From: Myxococcales bacterium
GTDB lineage: Bacteria > Myxococcota_A > Polyangia > Nannocystales > Nannocystaceae
Assembly (NCBI GenBank): GCA_020633335.1
Contig: JACKDU010000008.1
Location: forward strand, 62,001-126,000
Direction of reading: 5' to 3'
DNA length: 64,000 nucleotides
The notes beneath the pieces were generated by a model that was given only the letters and a program-made list of their open reading frames with translations, searched no databases and was not told the DNA's origin. Positions within the stretch are counted from its first letter, which is position 1. Every line of letters begins with the position of its first letter. Below, in pieces: positions 60,601 through 64,000 of this stretch. The position numbers and the translations under genes were made by a program.

Positions 60601-61704
60601 AAGGGCCACCGCCTGCCGGTCCGCAAGGCGCTCTTCTCCGGCGACGGCGAGCGGATCGTCACCGCCTCCGACGACCGCTCCGCCCGCCTCTGGGAGGGCA
60701 AGAGCCACGCCCTCGTCCACGTCCTCGACGGCCACGGCGGGCCGGTCACCGACGCGGTCTTCGCCCCCGGCGCGGTCGATCGCCTGGCGACGATCGCCGA
60801 GGACGATCCGATCGCCCGCCTCTGGCGGCGGAGCGACGGCAAGGAGGTCGCCGAGCTCCGCGGCCACGTCGCGCCGATCCTCGCGCTGGCGGTCTCGGCC
60901 GACGGCCAGGAGATCGTCACCGCCGGCACCGACGACACCACCCGGCGCTGGCGGGCGAGCGACGGCGAGGAGCTGGCGCCGCGGATCTGCACCGGCACCG
61001 CCGGCGCGCTCCGCCGGGCCGCGCTCTCCGACGACGGCGTCCACCTGATCGCGGTGAGCCGCGACGGCGGCCTCACCCAGCTCTGGAACACCGCCGAGTG
61101 CAACTTCGTCGACACCCTCGCCGGCCACACCTCGGAGATCACCGAGATCGCCTTCTCCCCCGACGGCCAGCTCGCGGCGACCGCGAGCGACGACCGGACG
61201 ATCCGGATCTGGAGCACCCGCTACGGCACCAACCTGGCGACGATCGAGAGCGAGGGCGGGCCGACCCGCGGCCTCGCCTTCTCCCCCGACGGCTCCCGCC
61301 TGGTCACCGCCAACCTCCGCGACGCCTGGGTGTGGAGCACCTCCTCCGGGCGCCTCATCGCCACCCTGCGGGGGCACTCGTCGGCGGTGCTCCACGCCGC
61401 CTTCTCGGCCAACGGCTCGATGATCGTCACCGCCTCCGGTGACAATACCGCGCGCGTGTGGGAGGCGAGCGCCCAGGGATACGAGCTGATCGGCACCCTC
61501 GCGGGCCACTCCGCGGCGATCGACCACGCGAGCTTCTCGCAGGACAACCGCTACGTGATCACCAGCGCCCGCGACAACACCGCGAAGATCTACCCGATCG
61601 AGCTCCCCGACTACCTCGAGCGGGCCTGCGAGCTCCTCGCCGCCCACCCCGACGCGCTCGCCCAGGTCCGCCGCTACTGCTCACCGGCGCGACGGGCGAA
61701 ATGA
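57688..61704 (+). CDS. AAA_35-type ATPase with one membrane segment and 17 WD40 repeats
   Basis: 1338 residues. ATPase domain: APRQIGKSS P-loop (43-51), IDEVD Walker B (138-142), DFTR (206-209) and GHPY (239-242), matching the AAA-like domain used by STAND-type proteins. A helical and coiled-coil region (about 400-475) and a single membrane segment (VITMLTVMVAALGALLAIAVWQF, about 480-502) follow, then another helical linker. From about 585 to 1310 run about 17 WD40 repeats ending in x-(R/A)-x-W, enough for two or more propellers. This is a STAND-like layout in which WD40 is the sensor and the NTPase the switch. Translationally coupled to the phosphoesterase-ATPase, the probable effector. Confidence 0.85.
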   Translation: MSTRTNLFQIGGAIPIGRLYIERRADAEIVETLAGGEFCYVLAPRQIGKSSLRLRAAKTLERQGIRCVSIDFSGIGSSSVTNDEWYFSIAYEIAEELGLPNPELFWTQHEHLTPVHRWYRFIRNELLDACSQPVVVFIDEVDSVLALSFTTDDFFASIRSAYNLRAEDPAYRRLTFCLLGVAAPTDLIQNPVRTPFNIGHGIRLEDFTRAEIDAFTPGLSHLACDTDALLSAVFSWTSGHPYMTQRLLEELARQGSLHGRIEGEAVDDAAYQIFLRSGRASDPTLAYVEKRLDMNASRVRMRQMLHIYRKLLAGERVVAEPNSPIQAELRLMGIAAEQSVGHQTLLRTRNLIFAEVYDLGWLKSKEKEHRLAESVERWLSSGKLDDWLLRGAALEDSLHWARGRADLTTTEHEFLLACVSLARTEAEDRHRSAEALRKEEQARVSLVEQQRRVQEQRYITDIERERASRAEDSAASQRRVITMLTVMVAALGALLAIAVWQFLVAQTTKDQLEEANLQLNHGNAESLLQKKAAEALLLAQQPGMEIEALVKAIEAAGESLLSGQKIPGRVREGLAAAVATAPRGALTLRHNDYLYGAHFSHDGTRALTASRDGTARIWDAVSGKAITTLDDHQDAVRWAVFSPDDTRVLTASADRNARLWNASSGALIHTFPAQDPTLSSADFSPDGQRVLTVFLTRPPRLWDARSGEAIATLKGHRGATSAAFSPSGRWILTWASDGVARLWDGTSGAAVAQLEGHTRAIRWAEVAADERRIVTAGDDPVARLWQPSGKLVTALRGHKGALVGARFSPEGAKVLTYDDAGLAILWESSGGREIVRLERRPGPGDEAESEVIHGVFSADGALVATTYADGTARLWRSDNGALISVLTGHQGPVQGAAFDPRGARLATFGEDRTIRLWSPSNGDLLGLLEGHTAPISSIEFAANGHYLLSVSARDNSARLWDTSLRNRIPTLKGHRLPVRKALFSGDGERIVTASDDRSARLWEGKSHALVHVLDGHGGPVTDAVFAPGAVDRLATIAEDDPIARLWRRSDGKEVAELRGHVAPILALAVSADGQEIVTAGTDDTTRRWRASDGEELAPRICTGTAGALRRAALSDDGVHLIAVSRDGGLTQLWNTAECNFVDTLAGHTSEITEIAFSPDGQLAATASDDRTIRIWSTRYGTNLATIESEGGPTRGLAFSPDGSRLVTANLRDAWVWSTSSGRLIATLRGHSSAVLHAAFSANGSMIVTASGDNTARVWEASAQGYELIGTLAGHSAAIDHASFSQDNRYVITSARDNTAKIYPIELPDYLERACELLAAHPDALAQVRRYCSPARRAK

Positions 61705-61766
61705 GCCCGCCCCCCCCGCTCCCGCGGATCGCCGCCATCGAGTAGGATCCCGTGGCGGCCCCGCCC

Positions 61767-62861
61767 ATGTCGGCGACGACGATCATCCTCTTCATCCTCG
61801 GCCTCGTCCTCCTCCTCGGCGGGGCCGACGTGCTGATCCGGGGCGCGTCGGCGATCGCCGTTCGGCTCGGGATCTCGCCGCTCCTGATCGGCCTGACGAT
61901 CGTCTCGCTCGGCACCAGCGCCCCCGAGATCGCGGTCTCGGTGACCTCGGCGTTCCAGGGCCAGGCCGACATGGCGCTCGGCAACGTCGTCGGCTCCAAC
62001 ATCTTCAACATCCTGGCGATCCTCGGCGCGTCGGCGCTGGTCGCCCCGCTGGTGGTCCAGCGCCAGCTGATCCGCCTCGACGTGCCGATCATGATCCTGG
62101 CGGCGCTCGCCGCCTATGTGATGGCGCTCGACGGGACGATCTCGACGCTCGACGGCTCGCTCCTCCTCGCCGGGCTCGCCGGCTACACCTTCCTGCTGAT
62201 CCGGATCGCCCGCCGCAGCACCGACGCGCCCCCCGAGATGCCGGAGAGCGGCCCGCCCTGGATGGGCAAGCTCGGGGTCCAGCTCGGGATGATCGTCGCC
62301 GGCCTCGGCCTCCTGGTCCTCGGCTCGCGCTGGCTTGTCGACGGCGCGGTCGCCTTCGCCCGCCTCCTCGGGGTCTCCGACCTGGTGATCGGCCTGACGA
62401 TCGTCGCCGTCGGCACCTCGCTGCCGGAGCTCGCCACCTCGATCCTCGCGGTCGCCAAGGGCCAGCGCGACATCGCCGTCGGCAACGCGATCGGCTCGAA
62501 CACCCTCAACCTCCTCATCGTCCTCGGGGCGACCGCGGTGGTCTCGCCGAGCGGCGTGCCGGTCGCCGCCGAGGCGCTCTCCTTCGACCTCCCGGTGATG
62601 GTCGCGGTCTGCGTCGCCTGCCTCCCCTCGTTCATCACCGGCTCGGTGATCTCGCGGTGGGAGGGCGCCTTCTTCGTCGGCTACTACATCGCCTACACGA
62701 TCTTCCTGGTGCTCTCGTCGCAGGCCCACTCGGGCCTCGACCTCTTCAGCCGGATGATGCTCTGGTTCGTGATCCCGCTGACGATCGCGGTCTTCGCCTT
62801 CTCGCTGATCCAGGAGCTCCGGGGCAAGGGGCCGAAGACCCCGGCCTCGCCAAAGAGCTGA
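61767..62861 (+). CDS. Ca2+/Na+ antiporter (CaCA family)
   Basis: About 364 residues from ATG 61767; an in-frame GTG at 61752 is possible. About ten membrane helices with the two alpha repeats of cation/Ca2+ exchangers: GTSAPEIAVSVTSAFQGQADMALGNVVGSNIFN and GTSLPELATSILAVAKGQRDIAVGNAIGSNTLN, each with the acidic GTS-P-E motif and the GN-GSN motif. Resembles YrbG-type antiporters that export Ca2+ in exchange for Na+ or H+. It starts 62 nt after the WD40 gene stop, so read-through from that operon is possible, but no functional link is seen. A hairpin-forming motif cluster follows the stop. Confidence 0.88.
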   Translation: MSATTIILFILGLVLLLGGADVLIRGASAIAVRLGISPLLIGLTIVSLGTSAPEIAVSVTSAFQGQADMALGNVVGSNIFNILAILGASALVAPLVVQRQLIRLDVPIMILAALAAYVMALDGTISTLDGSLLLAGLAGYTFLLIRIARRSTDAPPEMPESGPPWMGKLGVQLGMIVAGLGLLVLGSRWLVDGAVAFARLLGVSDLVIGLTIVAVGTSLPELATSILAVAKGQRDIAVGNAIGSNTLNLLIVLGATAVVSPSGVPVAAEALSFDLPVMVAVCVACLPSFITGSVISRWEGAFFVGYYIAYTIFLVLSSQAHSGLDLFSRMMLWFVIPLTIAVFAFSLIQELRGKGPKTPASPKS

Positions 62862-62901
62862 CCCCGGGGACAGGATGTCCCCAGGGCCATGTCCTTCGGG
62901 G
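62860..62901 (+). repeat. Cluster of dispersed-motif units, possible terminator
   Basis: GGGGACAGGATGTCCCC (62866-62882) has perfect 7-bp arms, followed by AGGGCCATGTCCTTCGGGG. It lies between the stops of two convergent genes, so a terminator-like role is possible. Confidence 0.45.
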
Positions 62902-62918
62902 CGCGCGATCGCGCGCGC

Positions 62919-63932
62919 TCAGCCCATGAGGAGGTAGCCGCCGACGGCGGCGCCGACGAGGACCAGGAGGATGAGGCCGATCAGCACCATCGAGGGCCCG
63001 CCGCGGACGGTCGGCGCCGGCGGCACCAGGAGCGCGCCGGCGTCGGCCATCGGCGCCGCCGCCTGGGGCTCGAGCGCCAGCGGCTTCGCCAGCGGCTCGG
63101 GGGGCGCCGCCGGTAGGGCCGCCATCGGCGCCGCCGCCTCCTCGATCGGCGGCGCGTCGGCCAGGGCCGCGAGCGGGCCCTTGGAGAGGAGGTTCGCGCC
63201 CGGGTGATCGGGGCCGCCGGCGTCGGCCGGCGGCTTGATCGTGATCGGCGCCTCGACCGGCGCGGGCTCGGACGCAGGGGCCGGCTCGGCCCCGACGGGG
63301 GCGCCCGGCATCGGCATCCCGGGCATCGGCATCCCGCCCGCGACCGGCATCCCGCCCGGCGCCGGCATCCCGCCCGGCGCCGGCATCCCGCCCGGCATCG
63401 GCATCCCGCCCGCGATCGGCATCCCGCCCGCGACCGGCATCCCGCCCGGCATCGGCATCCCGCCCGGCGCCGGCATCCCGCCCGAGCCGGGCGGCGCGAA
63501 GCCAGGGGCCCCACCGGGCCGCCCCATGCCGCCGAGCGGCGGCAGCCCGAGGCCAGGCGGCGGCATCCCGAGCCCCGGGGGCGGCGCGCCCATGGCGATC
63601 ATCGTCCGACCGCCGCCGAAGGCCTGACGCCCGCCGTGGATCGCCATCACGGTCATCGCCGTCTGCCCGCAGACGAAGGTCTGGCCGGGCTGGAGCGACG
63701 CCTCGGGGGTCCGCACGCCGTCGATGAGGACGCCGTTGGTGCTCCCGAGGTCGCGGACGATCACCTGACCGTTGCTGATCCGGACCTCGGCGTGGCGGCC
63801 CGATGACTGCGCGTCGCCGAGGACGATGTCGCCCTGGTCGCGGCCGATGGTGATCGTGGGCGCCGTGATGGTCCGGGTCTCGACCGGCTTCCCGACGTAT
63901 TGAATCTTGAGGACGTACGAGCTCTCGGCCAC
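62919..63932 (-). CDS. FHA-domain protein with GGMP repeats and C-terminal membrane anchor
   Basis: 337 residues from GTG 63932, supported by GGAGG 6 nt upstream. FHA domain in the first ~100 residues: Gly30-Arg31, SGRH (44-47) and STNG (64-67), the phosphothreonine-binding residues. A long repetitive region of GGMPAP/GGMPMP/GGMPVA hexapeptides (about 150-210), an acidic/Ala-rich part and a single C-terminal membrane helix (SMVLIGLILLVLVGAAVGGYLLM) with almost nothing beyond follow. A tail-anchored FHA protein would bind phosphorylated partners at the membrane, for example substrates of the Hanks kinases encoded here. Nothing else identifies its partner. Confidence 0.82.
   Translation of the reverse strand: MAESSYVLKIQYVGKPVETRTITAPTITIGRDQGDIVLGDAQSSGRHAEVRISNGQVIVRDLGSTNGVLIDGVRTPEASLQPGQTFVCGQTAMTVMAIHGGRQAFGGGRTMIAMGAPPPGLGMPPPGLGLPPLGGMGRPGGAPGFAPPGSGGMPAPGGMPMPGGMPVAGGMPIAGGMPMPGGMPAPGGMPAPGGMPVAGGMPMPGMPMPGAPVGAEPAPASEPAPVEAPITIKPPADAGGPDHPGANLLSKGPLAALADAPPIEEAAAPMAALPAAPPEPLAKPLALEPQAAAPMADAGALLVPPAPTVRGGPSMVLIGLILLVLVGAAVGGYLLMG
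63305..63483 (-). repeat. 18-bp tandem repeats encoding GGMPxx hexapeptides
   Basis: About ten near-identical 18-bp units (forward strand GGCATCCCGCCCGCGACC and variants) lie in frame inside the FHA gene. Likely expands and contracts by slippage or recombination. Confidence 0.75.
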
Positions 63933-64000
63933 CTATCGCCTCCGGCAGTGGTGCGGCAAGTCTCGCAACCAGCGGCCCGCCAGGCAAGCGTCTGCACACC

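Noticed and set aside
57670..61647. A very long open frame on the strand opposite to the WD40 gene
   Set aside because: Its translation is dominated by Gly/Val/Arg/Asp with no domain. It exists because high-GC codon use on the real strand leaves few stops on the other. The forward protein has 17 WD40 repeats and an ATPase.

Overview
The window is about 73% GC, and nearly every gene uses G or C at third codon positions. It carries many surface lipoproteins whose lipobox is followed by long Ser/Thr/Gly linkers, Hanks-type Ser/Thr kinases, cysteine-rich DUF4215 repeats, LDL-receptor-A repeats, a fibrinogen-like domain, an FHA protein and a TonB-fused receptor. Together these point to a myxobacterium (phylum Myxococcota), most like Nannocystis/Plesiocystis-type genomes. 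No rRNA, tRNA, CRISPR array, integrase or insertion sequence was recognised. This looks like a chromosomal segment, not a mobile island.

Layout. 1-12.8 kb: lipoproteins, a TPR membrane protein, a kinase interrupted by a frameshift, an acyl-CoA synthetase, a zinc-ribbon pseudokinase, a FIST/GAF-STAS signalling pair and an EpmB-type radical SAM enzyme. 13-18.3 kb: two IgGFc-binding-like lipoproteins around a quinone oxidoreductase. 18.2-23.5 kb: a DUF4259 protein and a three-gene TRAP-type transport operon (lipoprotein, binding protein, fused DctQM permease). 23.5-34 kb: a regulatory-looking spacer, then about ten lipoprotein or envelope genes (fibrinogen-like, DUF4215, phospholipase D-like, DUF4185-like). 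34-37.8 kb: a glycosyltransferase, a GspC/PDZ-like protein and two twin mini Fis-type HTH regulators. 37.8-43 kb: a kinase-TPR protein, a glycerophosphodiesterase and a MopE-like lipoprotein. 43-49.3 kb: a surface-polysaccharide block (wecA-like, wecB, wecC, heparinase II/III-like lyase). 49.4-55.1 kb: a histone-deacetylase-like hydrolase with a zinc-ribbon partner, hybrid cluster protein and a TonB-dependent receptor. 55.5-61.7 kb: a coupled pair made of a calcineurin-like phosphoesterase-ATPase and an ATPase-TM-WD40 protein. 61.8-64 kb: a Ca2+/Na+ antiporter and an FHA protein.

How genes work together. wecA/wecB/wecC and the lyase suggest synthesis and trimming of an N-acetylmannosaminuronate-containing polymer. 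The FIST and GAF-STAS proteins form a sensor/partner-switch unit. The phosphoesterase-ATPase and ATPase-WD40 proteins overlap by four bases and carry homologous ATPase domains. This pair is the best candidate for an undescribed effector/sensor system.

Three sequence-level signals cross gene boundaries. (1) A short imperfect palindrome around TGTCC..GGACA is scattered through genes and spacers. (2) A TAnnnT element often sits about 6 nt upstream of the start codon, suggesting leaderless mRNAs. (3) The twin HTH genes share a conserved TTGTCT-N4-CAGA element at the same distance from their start codons.
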